A DNA stretch of 37,921 bases from Planctomycetota bacterium. GTDB taxonomy: Bacteria; Planctomycetota; UBA11346. The DNA is taken from contig JALHRW010000027.1 in NCBI GenBank assembly GCA_022841245.1, positions 1 through 37,921 of the forward strand, read 5' to 3'. Positions 24,026-32,997 of this stretch are shown here, in pieces. How positions within the stretch are numbered: the stretch's first letter is position 1; every line of letters begins with the position of its first letter. A program made the translations under genes and the position numbers. The notes beneath the pieces are model-generated. The model was not told the DNA's origin and did no database searches. It saw nothing but the letters and a program-made list of their open reading frames with translations.

Positions 24026-26683
24026 ATGGACCTTAAAAGCTACCAACGCGCCGCGATTGACCGGGTCGAAGCCTACCTCATGGCGGTGCGTCGCATCGGC
24101 AAGGCCGCAGATCCGTTCAAGGAACTCACGGGCCAGGAGTATGTGCAACCTCCGGGCATCCAGGGGTCGCCGGCCGTCTGCGTAAAAATCCCCACCGCCG
24201 GCGGTAAGACGATCGTCGCTGCCCATGCCGCCGGATTAGCAGGCGGAGCCTTACTCGAACGATCCAATCCGCTCATCCTATGGTTAGCCCCTAGCGAACC
24301 CATTGCATCGCAAACCATCCGCGCTCTACGCGACAATCGCCATCCCTATCATACAGCTGTCGCCAAACATATACCCGTGGCCAATGTCTTCTCGTTAGAT
24401 GAGGCGCAGTGGAAGAAGTCCGGCGACTACGAGGCCGGTGCGACGATTATCGTCTCAACCGTACAGGCCATGCGGGTCAGCGAGGGCAATACACGCTTAT
24501 TCTACCGCCAGAATGGCGACCTCATGGGGCATTTCAGCCCCGACGATGCTCGCCATCCGCTCGGTTGGTTGGATGAGAGTGGCAATCTGTTGCCCGAAGG
24601 TCAGCAACCAGTGCCGTCCTTAGCGAACATGATCCGCAAGCGCACGCCAATCGTGATCGTGGACGAGTCGCATAACTTCGTCTCCATCTTGTCGCGCACG
24701 CTCATGTCCCGACTCGCGCCGGCCTGCATCCTGGAAATTACCGCCACTCCGGATGAATCGGCAAACATCCTCTACGACGCGCCCATCCTTGAGGTCAAAG
24801 ACGCCGGGATGCTCAAACTCCCGCTCCACCTCGAGACAGGCAACGAATGGCGCGATATGTTATCGCGCGCCATCGCCATGCGGGAAGTTCTTGAATCCAA
24901 TGCCGTCGATGAACGGTCGAAAACTCATGAATACATCCGGCCAGTTTTGCTAATCCAGGCTCAGTCCGACACCGGCGCTGATTCCATAACACCGGACAAG
25001 GTCGTCGCCGTCCTAACCGCCAAGCGCGAGGACGGGGGATTCGCAATACCACGAGACCAGATCGCCATCGCCACCGGCGAGAAGGACGAGTTGCCCGACG
25101 ATATTCAGGCCGAATCCTGCCAGATCCGCCACGTCGTCACCATCGCCAAATTGCGGGAGGGCTGGGACTGCCCATTTGCCTACGTGCTCTGCTCGCTCGC
25201 CCAAACGGAGTCGGATCGCGCCATCAAGCAGATGGTTGGGCGCGTCCTCCGTCTTCCGCAAGCCACCGTGAAGCAGAACATAGGACTTAACCACGCCTAT
25301 GCATTCACTGTCAGTGAAAACTACCAGCAGAGCACCGAGGAATTCCGCAAAGCTCTCATCGGCAATGGGTTCAAAAAGGCAGAGGCTCGTCAGTTCGTCA
25401 CCAGCCGAGCACAGTTCTTCCTGCCATCTCGCACGCTAGTGATTCCGGCCAATGAGGTCGACCAGCGTGCGCTCCTGGATCTTGGACGGCTCAACCAGGA
25501 GGTTGCCGATAAGGTGCGTGTCGAGGAAGTACCAGCACCTCCCCCCGAACCTGGCGAGACTGCCTCCTCCCAACCAACTATTGCCATCCATCTCCATGGG
25601 ACCTTGAGCCCCGAGGCCACGCGGTTGGTCAGCACCACCGTGCAACGGCAGCTGGTGCGGACTAAGGTGATTGAGTTTCTGCAGGACACGACAGCAGCCC
25701 AGGATGGCCCTACACGTTATGGGCGTATCCAACTACCACTGCTGGAAGCGGTGTTCGAGCAGTTCACCATTCCTTTCACCAGCGAGTTCGCCAGCCAGCA
25801 ACCATGGGATTTAGCCGATTGCCCCGCGACCCTTGGCGAAGACATATTCCCGGCAGCCTCTCCGATTCAGGCCTGGGAATACGATTACACTAAGTCCGGT
25901 TTGCAATTCCACCAAGAGCAGGACTTCCTGACCATCGCCCTTCAGAATTCGTTTCTCAAAAACTGGAGTGATCGCCTAACATTAGAACAAACGGTGGCAC
26001 AGTTCGTCTCCATGGATTGCCCTAGTCACACCTTCGAGGCTATTGCCTTGTTCGTGGATCGGGTCATCGACCACCTCAAGACCACGCGCAACCTTGACCT
26101 CGCCAAGTTGCGATTGGAGACCCGTCGCCTCACCGCCGCCATCCTCAAACTCATCCAACGGCACGCTGATCAGGCAAAGAAGCGGACCTTCCAAGAGATG
26201 CTGTTCGACCAGCCGAAGACGGTGCGGGCCTCGGCTTCGGCGATCTTCGATCTCGCCACCAGCGATTACAGTCCGACCTATTACTACAGCGGCGCGTATC
26301 AATTCTCCCGCCACTACTTCACAGGCCGGATCGGCATGCTCAAGGACGGCACTGAGGAATATGAGTGTGCCCGACACCTCGACACGCACCCGCAAGTAAA
26401 GTGCTGGCTGCGCAACCTGGCCAAGCATGGATTTGGTCTACCCTGGCACGAAGGCACCTTCTATCCCGACTTCATTGCCATCCGAACGGACGGAGTGCTG
26501 GTCGTCGTCGAGCATAAGGGCAAACACCTGCGTTCTGGCCCCGAGGGCCAGAACAAGGCCGAAATCGTCAACCGCGTCGGGTTAACCTGGGCAAAGCTGA
26601 CAGAGTCCACGCCCACACCCTGTCGCTTCGTCATGACCGAAGGGAAGAATTGGCAGGTCATCGATCAGGTCCTGTCCCCCTAA
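24026..26683 (+). CDS. res: Type III-like restriction helicase-nuclease (Res)
   Basis: 885 residues from ATG 24026; a GTG at 24020 overlapping the mod stop is an equal alternative. Superfamily 2 helicase motifs are complete: Walker A PTAGGKT (about 56-62), DESH box (about 213-216), ITATPDE motif III, LREGWDCPFAYV motif V and QMVGRVLRLP motif VI (from about 402). The C-terminal nuclease has FYPDFIAI (Asp about 815) then VVEHKGKH (E829-x-K831), a PD-(D/E)xK site. It translocates on or signals along DNA from unmodified sites and cuts. With the upstream mod gene it makes a plausibly active restriction system. Confidence 0.9.
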   Translation: MDLKSYQRAAIDRVEAYLMAVRRIGKAADPFKELTGQEYVQPPGIQGSPAVCVKIPTAGGKTIVAAHAAGLAGGALLERSNPLILWLAPSEPIASQTIRALRDNRHPYHTAVAKHIPVANVFSLDEAQWKKSGDYEAGATIIVSTVQAMRVSEGNTRLFYRQNGDLMGHFSPDDARHPLGWLDESGNLLPEGQQPVPSLANMIRKRTPIVIVDESHNFVSILSRTLMSRLAPACILEITATPDESANILYDAPILEVKDAGMLKLPLHLETGNEWRDMLSRAIAMREVLESNAVDERSKTHEYIRPVLLIQAQSDTGADSITPDKVVAVLTAKREDGGFAIPRDQIAIATGEKDELPDDIQAESCQIRHVVTIAKLREGWDCPFAYVLCSLAQTESDRAIKQMVGRVLRLPQATVKQNIGLNHAYAFTVSENYQQSTEEFRKALIGNGFKKAEARQFVTSRAQFFLPSRTLVIPANEVDQRALLDLGRLNQEVADKVRVEEVPAPPPEPGETASSQPTIAIHLHGTLSPEATRLVSTTVQRQLVRTKVIEFLQDTTAAQDGPTRYGRIQLPLLEAVFEQFTIPFTSEFASQQPWDLADCPATLGEDIFPAASPIQAWEYDYTKSGLQFHQEQDFLTIALQNSFLKNWSDRLTLEQTVAQFVSMDCPSHTFEAIALFVDRVIDHLKTTRNLDLAKLRLETRRLTAAILKLIQRHADQAKKRTFQEMLFDQPKTVRASASAIFDLATSDYSPTYYYSGAYQFSRHYFTGRIGMLKDGTEEYECARHLDTHPQVKCWLRNLAKHGFGLPWHEGTFYPDFIAIRTDGVLVVVEHKGKHLRSGPEGQNKAEIVNRVGLTWAKLTESTPTPCRFVMTEGKNWQVIDQVLSP

Positions 26684-26702
26684 AATTCACAGATACCATA
26701 AT

Positions 26703-26810
26703 ATGACCCTACACTTCGAACTATGGCGACTCGGCAAGATGGTCGAGTATGCGCATTTCACCCAGATGCCGCGCCATGCCCTAATCCTCCTCAGCAAAGG
26801 GACGCCATGA
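26703..26810 (+). CDS. Micro-ORF (35 codons) coupled to the OLD-family gene
   Basis: ATG 26703 opens a 35-residue frame, MTLHFELWRLGKMVEYAHFT followed by QMPRHALILLSKGTP, whose TGA overlaps the OLD-family start as ATGA. It fills what would otherwise be the longest gap (123 bases) inside this part of the operon and begins 19 bases after res. The composition (Leu, His, Met, Arg; no GC-driven Ala/Gly bias) looks protein-like. The role could be translational coupling, a leader peptide or a small partner. There is no strong ribosome site, so confidence is moderate. Confidence 0.45.
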   Translation: MTLHFELWRLGKMVEYAHFTQMPRHALILLSKGTP

Positions 26811-28846
26811 AGCTCGTAAAGTTCCAAGTGCAAAACTTCAAAAAAATCGACAACACGGGCGAGATCGAGGTGGACAACCTCACCTGCCTTGTCGGGAAGA
26901 ATGAAGCAGGTAAGTCCGCTATTCTCCAAGGTCTAGCCAAGCTGAATCCGACCACCGGAGAGAAGTACGACCCGCTAAAGGAGTTCCCTCACGGCCGATT
27001 CTCTGACCAATACAAAACCCAGGATCATTGGCCTGTTGCCACCGGATGGTTCGCGCTCGATCCCGCAGAACTAGCACACATCGCGTCGTTGTCGCGTGCC
27101 CTGACGACTACCAAGACCGTGGCCATTACGCGGCATTACTCCGACATTGTGACTTTCGTTTTTGATCCGGTTCCTTCGCCTCAGCGCCCGTCACAAGCCG
27201 AGTTTATCGCCGTTTTGAACCAGACCATCTCGGATATTACCGATTCGGTTGCGCCTGATGGCAAGGGTGACCTATGGAAAGTCATCAAGCAGGCAATTCT
27301 GCCGGCCCTCTTACCGATGCAGCAGCAGGCCCAGGCCAGCAAGGAGACCATTGCCGCGCTTGCCAGCATCAAACCGTGCGTGGACCTCATCCAGTCGCAC
27401 ATCAACGAGGCCTGGCACAAGGAACGACTCGACGGCCACTTGGGCAAGTTCAAAGCCCTCATCGCCATGCATACTGATGTTGACGGAATCGACCGGGCAA
27501 AGTTGTACCTCGCCGAGAGAATGCCCAAGTTCCTCTATTTCGATCGTTACGATGTACTCACGAGTGCAGTCCACCTGCCGACCTTTAAGCAGCGGGTCGC
27601 CAGCAAAGACCACGGCGCACGTGTCGCATCCTGCCTCTTCAGGCACGTCAGCCTTGATGTCGACAAGATGATCGAACTCGGAGCCAGCCTAAAGAGTGGC
27701 ACCGATTCAGCCGATATCCGCAGACAAGCCGACGAGCGCAATATCCGTGCAGGTTCAGCAGCGCAGGGCATGACGAGCAAATTCCAGAATTGGTGGCAGC
27801 AGCGCACGCATCGTTTTTCCTATCGATTCGATGGTGATTATTTCCGCGTCTGGGTTTCTGACGATCTCGATCCCAGCGAAGTGGAACTCGACCAGCGCAG
27901 CGCCGGTCTGCAATACTTCTTCAGCTTCTACCTCGTATTCCTGGTCGAACAGCAGGATGCCCACCATGGATGCATCCTACTGCTTGATGAACCTGGACAC
28001 TTCCTCCATGGCACAGCACAACTGAAGCTGGTGAATTTCTTCAAGACGATTAGCACTGGCAATCAGGTCTTCTACACTACCCATTCGCCATTCCTCGTCC
28101 CAGCCAATGATCTGCACTTGGTTCGGGCCGTGTACGAGGATCCGCAAACTGGCAGAACGGTCATCAGCAATGACGTCTGGCCGCGAGACAAGGATTGTCT
28201 GTTCCCTTTGCAGGCCGCCCTGGGCTATGAACTGGCCCAAGGATTGTTCATTGCCCCGAAGCAGGTGATTGTCGAAGGCATCACGGATTACTGGATCCTC
28301 AAAGCTCTGGATCAGGTGCTGGGAACCGTTGCGAAGACGACGCTCGATCGAGATGCCGTTATCGTCCCTGCTGCCGGAGCTGCCACGGTCGTTCATCTGG
28401 CCAGCATGATGGTTGGCCAGAATATTCATGTGGTGACCCTGCTAGACGGCGATCCGGAAGGGCAAAAGGCGGCCGCCAAGCTGCGGCAGCAACTCTTTGT
28501 CGAGAGCCCATCTCGCATTCTTCACTACGCAGAGTATCTGACCAACGGCGGCACCGACCTCGAATCGATCTTTCCCGATGATTGGCTACTGTCGGCAGGC
28601 AAAGCGGGGTATCCGTCGATCTCGTGGACCTTCACTCCCGAAGAGACGGCCATCCCCAACGCATGGACGCGCATCTCAACCCATATCAAGCGTGAGGCCG
28701 GCGGTCTGGAGAAGTGGCGGTTGATCAGCGTGTTACGCGACCGACTCCTCGCATCCAAACCAACCGACATCCCGCCAACGGTCATAACGGTGGCTGACAA
28801 GATCTTTCAGGCCCTCAACTCTGGCCTATCCACCCCAGCGAAATAG
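26807..28846 (+). CDS. OLD-family ATPase with TOPRIM nuclease domain
   Basis: 679 residues from ATG 26807 (AAAGGGA upstream); the in-frame extension to 26723 overlaps the micro-ORF and is not needed. An ABC-type ATPase has Walker A GKNEAGKS (30-37), a long helical insertion, Walker B CILLLDEPG (389-397) and H-loop His426 in YTTHSPF. A TOPRIM domain follows with VIVEGITD (Glu490) and LLDGDPEG (Asp547, Asp549). OLD-family enzymes are ATP-regulated DNA nucleases; the Gabija GajA protein belongs here. No UvrD-like GajB partner is adjacent; instead it is followed by an SMC-like ATPase. Likely an effector or DNA sensor of the defence operon. Confidence 0.85.
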   Translation: MKLVKFQVQNFKKIDNTGEIEVDNLTCLVGKNEAGKSAILQGLAKLNPTTGEKYDPLKEFPHGRFSDQYKTQDHWPVATGWFALDPAELAHIASLSRALTTTKTVAITRHYSDIVTFVFDPVPSPQRPSQAEFIAVLNQTISDITDSVAPDGKGDLWKVIKQAILPALLPMQQQAQASKETIAALASIKPCVDLIQSHINEAWHKERLDGHLGKFKALIAMHTDVDGIDRAKLYLAERMPKFLYFDRYDVLTSAVHLPTFKQRVASKDHGARVASCLFRHVSLDVDKMIELGASLKSGTDSADIRRQADERNIRAGSAAQGMTSKFQNWWQQRTHRFSYRFDGDYFRVWVSDDLDPSEVELDQRSAGLQYFFSFYLVFLVEQQDAHHGCILLLDEPGHFLHGTAQLKLVNFFKTISTGNQVFYTTHSPFLVPANDLHLVRAVYEDPQTGRTVISNDVWPRDKDCLFPLQAALGYELAQGLFIAPKQVIVEGITDYWILKALDQVLGTVAKTTLDRDAVIVPAAGAATVVHLASMMVGQNIHVVTLLDGDPEGQKAAAKLRQQLFVESPSRILHYAEYLTNGGTDLESIFPDDWLLSAGKAGYPSISWTFTPEETAIPNAWTRISTHIKREAGGLEKWRLISVLRDRLLASKPTDIPPTVITVADKIFQALNSGLSTPAK

Positions 28847-28878
28847 ATCGATACGAAGATCCTACGAGGGCACCCTCC

Positions 28879-30762
28879 ATGACCACGCGATCCCCCAAGC
28901 TGTCCCACCATCGTCTCCAGTGGCTCCAGGTCGTCGGTGGATTCCTCGACGGCCTGAAGATGGAATTCGTGCCGGGACTGAACTGCGTGATCGGCGGACG
29001 TGGTGCCGGGAAGACCACCGTGCTTGAGCTGCTACGCTATGCCCTGGATGCGCTGCCTGAGGATAAGGATGCTCGCAAACGCATCGAATCCTTGGTGACG
29101 AAGAACCTGGAATTCGGGCGAGTCGAGGTCGGCATCACGACCAAAGAGAATATGTCGTACATCGTGTCGCGTTCGCCGGGGGAAGACCCAGTGGTGCTGA
29201 CCGAGCAACGCGCCAGTACCGATCTCACCCTCCGCTCGGGCACCCTGTTCAAGGCCGACATCTTCAGCCAAAACGAGGTCGAAAGCATCGCCGATCGTTC
29301 AGATAGCCAGTTAGCGCTGGTCGACAGCTTTGCTCAGGCTGAAATCAACCAGTTGACCGCCAGCATCCGGCAGGCTGTGAACGATCTCAAGAGCAATGCC
29401 GGCACCGTTGGTCCACTCATGGTTAAGATTGCTGCTTTCCAGGACGAAATGAAGGAGTTGAGTGTTATTGATTCGCAGCTGCAGGGCATGGCTGCCACCA
29501 GTGGCACCGATGCGCAGCTGCTCAACCAGCAGCACGCCGCCAAGTCTCTCCGCGACCGCGAGAAACGAGCCGTCGATGGCCTGCCCAAGGCGCTCAAAGA
29601 CTATGGCCAACTGATCAATGAGCAGATTGGCCGATTGGTCCAGAGCGCCCAGCTTGCTGTCTCCAAGGATATGCTGGCCGGTCCCAACCAGGCCGTCTTC
29701 GCTGAGATCATGCGGGATATGGAGGAATCCGGGCGGCAGGTGGATACCCATCTTCGTCAAGCCATGGAAGTTCTCCGTCCGCTGTGGACGCGCCTGGATA
29801 GCCAAACCAAGCTGCTGACGAAGGCCCATGGCGACCAGGAGATGGCATTCCGAGCGATCATTGAGAAGCAACAGGCGGCCATGGGGGATGCCACGAAGCG
29901 GGCAGCCCTGGAAAAACGTCGCAACGACCTGCTTATCAAAAAGCAGGAATTGGAGACCACGCAGAAGCAGGTCGAAGACCTGCAAGCGTCCCGTGCCAAG
30001 TTGTTGCAACAGATGGCGGACCTCCGCCTGGCTCGCTTTAACCGCCGGCAGGAAATTGCAGAACGCATCACCAATGGCATCCATGGCGATATCCGGGTGT
30101 CCGTGAAGCAGGACGGCAACCCGAGTGAGTACCGCAAAAAGCTCGATGAACTTCTATATAAGTCCAAGGTTCAGGAAACATCGAAGGCAGCCATCGTCGA
30201 GTCGCTCTTCCCTGCCCAGCTGGTGAAGATCATCCGCGACAAGGCGATCGATACCCTGGTTGACAAGGCGGGAATCGGAGCGCCAACCGCCGACAAGGTG
30301 ATCTCGGTTCTCATGGCCAGCGATCAGCTCGGCGCCCTGGAAACCGTGGAATTGATCGACGAGCCCTGCATTGAACTGCGGGATGTGGACCAGTGGAAGG
30401 ACAGCCGCGATCTCTCGACCGGCCAGAAATGCACGGCGATCCTCCCCATTCTCCTGATGGAAAGCGAAAAGCCGCTGCTCATCGACCAGCCTGAGGATAA
30501 CCTCGATAACCGCTACGTCTCCGACAAGGTGGTGAAGACCATCCGCGAGGTGAAGGATCGTCGGCAACTGATCTTCGTGACCCACAACCCCAACATTCCC
30601 GTACTCGGTGACGCTGGTCGGGTATTCGTGCTCGATTCGACCGGCAAGGCCGGCCGCCTGTCCAAGTCCGGGACCGTCGACGAGTGCAAAGGTCAGATCC
30701 TGGAACTGCTCGAAGGCGGCAAGAAGGCATTCAAGATCCGGTCCGAGCGCTACGGAGCCTGA
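28879..30762 (+). CDS. SMC/RecN-like AAA ATPase with coiled coil
   Basis: 627 residues. Walker A GGRGAGKTT lies at 39-47 and a coiled-coil-rich region at about 150-400 (KKQELETTQKQVEDLQASRA and similar). The signature LSTGQK is at 512-517, Walker B LLIDQPEDNLD at 533-543 and H-loop His569 in FVTHNPNIP. The LIDQPEDNLD and NPNIPVLGDA segments are typical of the TrlF/RecN-like group of ATPases found in phage-defence operons. It probably clamps or senses DNA ends. It lies 32 bases after the OLD gene and 1 base before the kinase gene, so the three are co-transcribed. Confidence 0.85.
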   Translation: MTTRSPKLSHHRLQWLQVVGGFLDGLKMEFVPGLNCVIGGRGAGKTTVLELLRYALDALPEDKDARKRIESLVTKNLEFGRVEVGITTKENMSYIVSRSPGEDPVVLTEQRASTDLTLRSGTLFKADIFSQNEVESIADRSDSQLALVDSFAQAEINQLTASIRQAVNDLKSNAGTVGPLMVKIAAFQDEMKELSVIDSQLQGMAATSGTDAQLLNQQHAAKSLRDREKRAVDGLPKALKDYGQLINEQIGRLVQSAQLAVSKDMLAGPNQAVFAEIMRDMEESGRQVDTHLRQAMEVLRPLWTRLDSQTKLLTKAHGDQEMAFRAIIEKQQAAMGDATKRAALEKRRNDLLIKKQELETTQKQVEDLQASRAKLLQQMADLRLARFNRRQEIAERITNGIHGDIRVSVKQDGNPSEYRKKLDELLYKSKVQETSKAAIVESLFPAQLVKIIRDKAIDTLVDKAGIGAPTADKVISVLMASDQLGALETVELIDEPCIELRDVDQWKDSRDLSTGQKCTAILPILLMESEKPLLIDQPEDNLDNRYVSDKVVKTIREVKDRRQLIFVTHNPNIPVLGDAGRVFVLDSTGKAGRLSKSGTVDECKGQILELLEGGKKAFKIRSERYGA

Positions 30763-30763
30763 C

Positions 30764-31987
30764 GTGACCAGCGACCGCTTCCCGCCGATCCTCTTCGAGG
30801 CCTTGGCTGCCCTACGTGCCAAGCGGGACAGCATTTCATGGCCCCAGCGCCAGCAGATTGCCGCGGAACTGGGCAAGCACATCGCTGACGATGGCCCTTC
30901 CGATGTGGCCGCTACCCTGGCCAATGTTCTCGCTGCCGATCCCCAGCCCGAAGTTCGCAAGGAGGTGGCCGACCTCCTACCCTATCTCCCGGAGGACGCC
31001 TTTCTGGCCCTGGCCGCCAAGCTCGAGCAAGACCCCAACGCCTTTGTCCGCTCCGCCGTAGCCAAGGTCATAGCCCGCCGACAGAAGACGGCCAAGCGCC
31101 AGCAGCAGTCGCGCCGGGAACTGAGCAAGGTCGAGTCCTCCTTTGCAGCCATGGCCAAGATCCACGGCCCATTGGCGGCCGAAAAGGCACGCAAGTTAGC
31201 AGACGAGCAGTACGAGACCTTGGTTCGCACCACGCTACACGACCTGAAAAACATCGTCTCGCCCATCAGCATCAACACCTCCACCCTGCTCAAGCAGTTC
31301 TCGGATGGGAAGCCGAACGCAGCCCGCTGCGTTGAACTGATCGGGGATGTGCAGCGGCAATTGGCCTACCTCGAGTCGTTCATGCTGGAGATGCGGAACT
31401 ACGCCCAGACCTCCAACGCAGATCGCCCGCGTTGCAGAATCGCCGACCTCGTCACCGAGGCCGTGAACATGACTCGAGACTTGCTACAGAAATCCAAGAT
31501 CGATCCCGAGTCCATTACGGTCATCCACGCCATTCCGCCGCACCTCACAGCCCCGGTGATTCGCCACCAGGTAGTCATGGCACTCATCCACCTGATCAAG
31601 AACGCCTGCGAGTGCTTCGACCTCAATCAAGGTCGCCCACACAAGGGGCCCCGCGAAGTACACATCACCGCCGAGCCACAGCCTGGCGGTGTTCTTGCCA
31701 TCGGCATCCGCGATACGGGCCCTGGTATTCCACCCAAGCATCTTGCCGAACTTCGTGAGTTTTCGCTGGGACACTCCCGCAAAAAGGAACATGGCGGCAC
31801 CGGCTTCGGATTGCCAACCGCTTATCGTTTCGCCACTGCCCACGGTGGATCAATTGCCATCGACAGCCATCTTGGCAAGGGAACACTCGTGCTGTTTACC
31901 CTCAAGTCCGGGGATGATGACGCCGTTGCCACCGCGTCGGAGCCAAATGGCGACGACGATCAGCCACCCACTGGGGAATCCGTATGA
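30764..31987 (+). CDS. HEAT-repeat sensor histidine kinase, cytoplasmic
   Basis: 407 residues from GTG 30764, one base after the ATPase stop; codons further upstream belong to the ATPase in another frame. The N-terminal 110 residues are helical with HEAT-like units (AATLANVLAADPQPEVRKEV, ADLLPYLPEDAFLALAAKL, DPNAFVRSAVAKVIARR). A dimerisation/phosphoacceptor region has His159 in TTLHDLKN. The GHKL ATPase has N-box Asn280 (HLIKNACECF), G1 DTGPG (317-321) and G2 GGTGFGL (344-350). There is no membrane segment, so it senses an intracellular cue, perhaps a neighbour protein. The cognate regulator follows by ATGA overlap. A complete kinase in the middle of a restriction operon is unusual. Confidence 0.85.
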   Translation: MTSDRFPPILFEALAALRAKRDSISWPQRQQIAAELGKHIADDGPSDVAATLANVLAADPQPEVRKEVADLLPYLPEDAFLALAAKLEQDPNAFVRSAVAKVIARRQKTAKRQQQSRRELSKVESSFAAMAKIHGPLAAEKARKLADEQYETLVRTTLHDLKNIVSPISINTSTLLKQFSDGKPNAARCVELIGDVQRQLAYLESFMLEMRNYAQTSNADRPRCRIADLVTEAVNMTRDLLQKSKIDPESITVIHAIPPHLTAPVIRHQVVMALIHLIKNACECFDLNQGRPHKGPREVHITAEPQPGGVLAIGIRDTGPGIPPKHLAELREFSLGHSRKKEHGGTGFGLPTAYRFATAHGGSIAIDSHLGKGTLVLFTLKSGDDDAVATASEPNGDDDQPPTGESV

Positions 31988-32997
31988 GCCTGCAGGTTCT
32001 CGTCATCGACGACTCTCCGCAGAATCGCAAGGCCATCTGCGGCGTCATCCGTTCGCATGAGCTTGCCTGCGTTGAGGTCGCGGACATGGCGGCCGCCAAA
32101 GCAACGCTTCAAGCCGGTGGAATCAACTTCTGCATTCTGGATCTGCGTATTCCAGCGGACGATGGCGACAGCAGCCCACGCCGTGAAAATGGCCGGCTTC
32201 TACTTCAATGGATGCGCAAGCATGCCGCCTACACCAGTCTCCCCGTCATCGTGGTTACCGGCGAGGATAAGGGAGACACGGAGTTTACCGCGTCAGTCAT
32301 GCGGGCCGGTGGCAGCGCCGTGACCGAATACATGACGAAATCTTCAACGATCGGAGAGAAGTTGGATCAGAAGATTGAATGGGCCATGAATCTGTGCGGA
32401 CACACGGTAACCAAAGAGAAAGAACCGTTCGATAAGGAACCACGCGTCATCGAACTCCATGCCGACAAGGTCCTCTTCATGGGTGCTGAAGTCTGGCACG
32501 AAACCGGTCAGGACACATCAGCCCGCGACGCATGTGCCATCCTAAGCAGGCGGGACAAGCACGGTTATATTCGTCTCAATGGCCCGAGTATTGCCAAGAT
32601 ACTCAAGCGGAGCGGCAGCAATCCGATCAGCACGCCACTGAACCGACTTTTAGACCGCTGTGTGGCGGCAGCCACGCAGAAGGGCATCGCCTGTGAGCGT
32701 GCCGATGTAATGCCTAACAGCATGGGTGGATACCACTTTACAGAAAACGTGCGAGTCGTTGTCATTGGCGACTGGGCTACAGTATGGGGCATTGAACCAA
32801 CGCCTGCTGAAGTAGCACCTGCATCCCCTGTAGCGGCAACTGCCGTCCCGGTGACGCCGCGCCTCACTGAACGCCAGCAACGCATCCAAGATCTCAAGAC
32901 TCAGGATCCTAAGCTGTCCAACGAGCAAATCGCCAAGCGCCTCAAGGTCAGCAGAGCGACCGTTGTGAGGGACAAGAAGGAAGCTGGCGACAAATGA
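31984..32997 (+). CDS. Response regulator with receiver, novel middle domain and HTH
   Basis: 337 residues; ATG overlaps the kinase stop (ATGA). The receiver domain is intact, with Asp9-Asp10, phosphoacceptor Asp53 (ILDLRIP), Thr92 (VVTGED) and Lys119, with a small insertion after Asp53. The middle region, about residues 155-265 (VLFMGAEVWHETGQDTSARD, then GYIRLNGPSIAKILKR), is a winged-helix-like domain I cannot assign. A Pro/Ala linker follows, and the C-terminus has a helix-turn-helix (LSNEQIAKRLKVSRATVVRD). It most likely binds DNA when phosphorylated by the upstream kinase and controls the operon or effector genes. Confidence 0.8.
   Translation: MSLQVLVIDDSPQNRKAICGVIRSHELACVEVADMAAAKATLQAGGINFCILDLRIPADDGDSSPRRENGRLLLQWMRKHAAYTSLPVIVVTGEDKGDTEFTASVMRAGGSAVTEYMTKSSTIGEKLDQKIEWAMNLCGHTVTKEKEPFDKEPRVIELHADKVLFMGAEVWHETGQDTSARDACAILSRRDKHGYIRLNGPSIAKILKRSGSNPISTPLNRLLDRCVAAATQKGIACERADVMPNSMGGYHFTENVRVVVIGDWATVWGIEPTPAEVAPASPVAATAVPVTPRLTERQQRIQDLKTQDPKLSNEQIAKRLKVSRATVVRDKKEAGDK

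Noticed and set aside
26807-30762. Gabija system (GajA-GajB)
   Set aside because: The first gene is an OLD-TOPRIM protein like GajA, but the next encodes an SMC-like ABC ATPase, not a UvrD-type helicase.
30764-32997. Canonical Detocs system
   Set aside because: There is a kinase and a receiver protein, but only one receiver protein with an HTH output; no second regulator with a nucleosidase effector is present.
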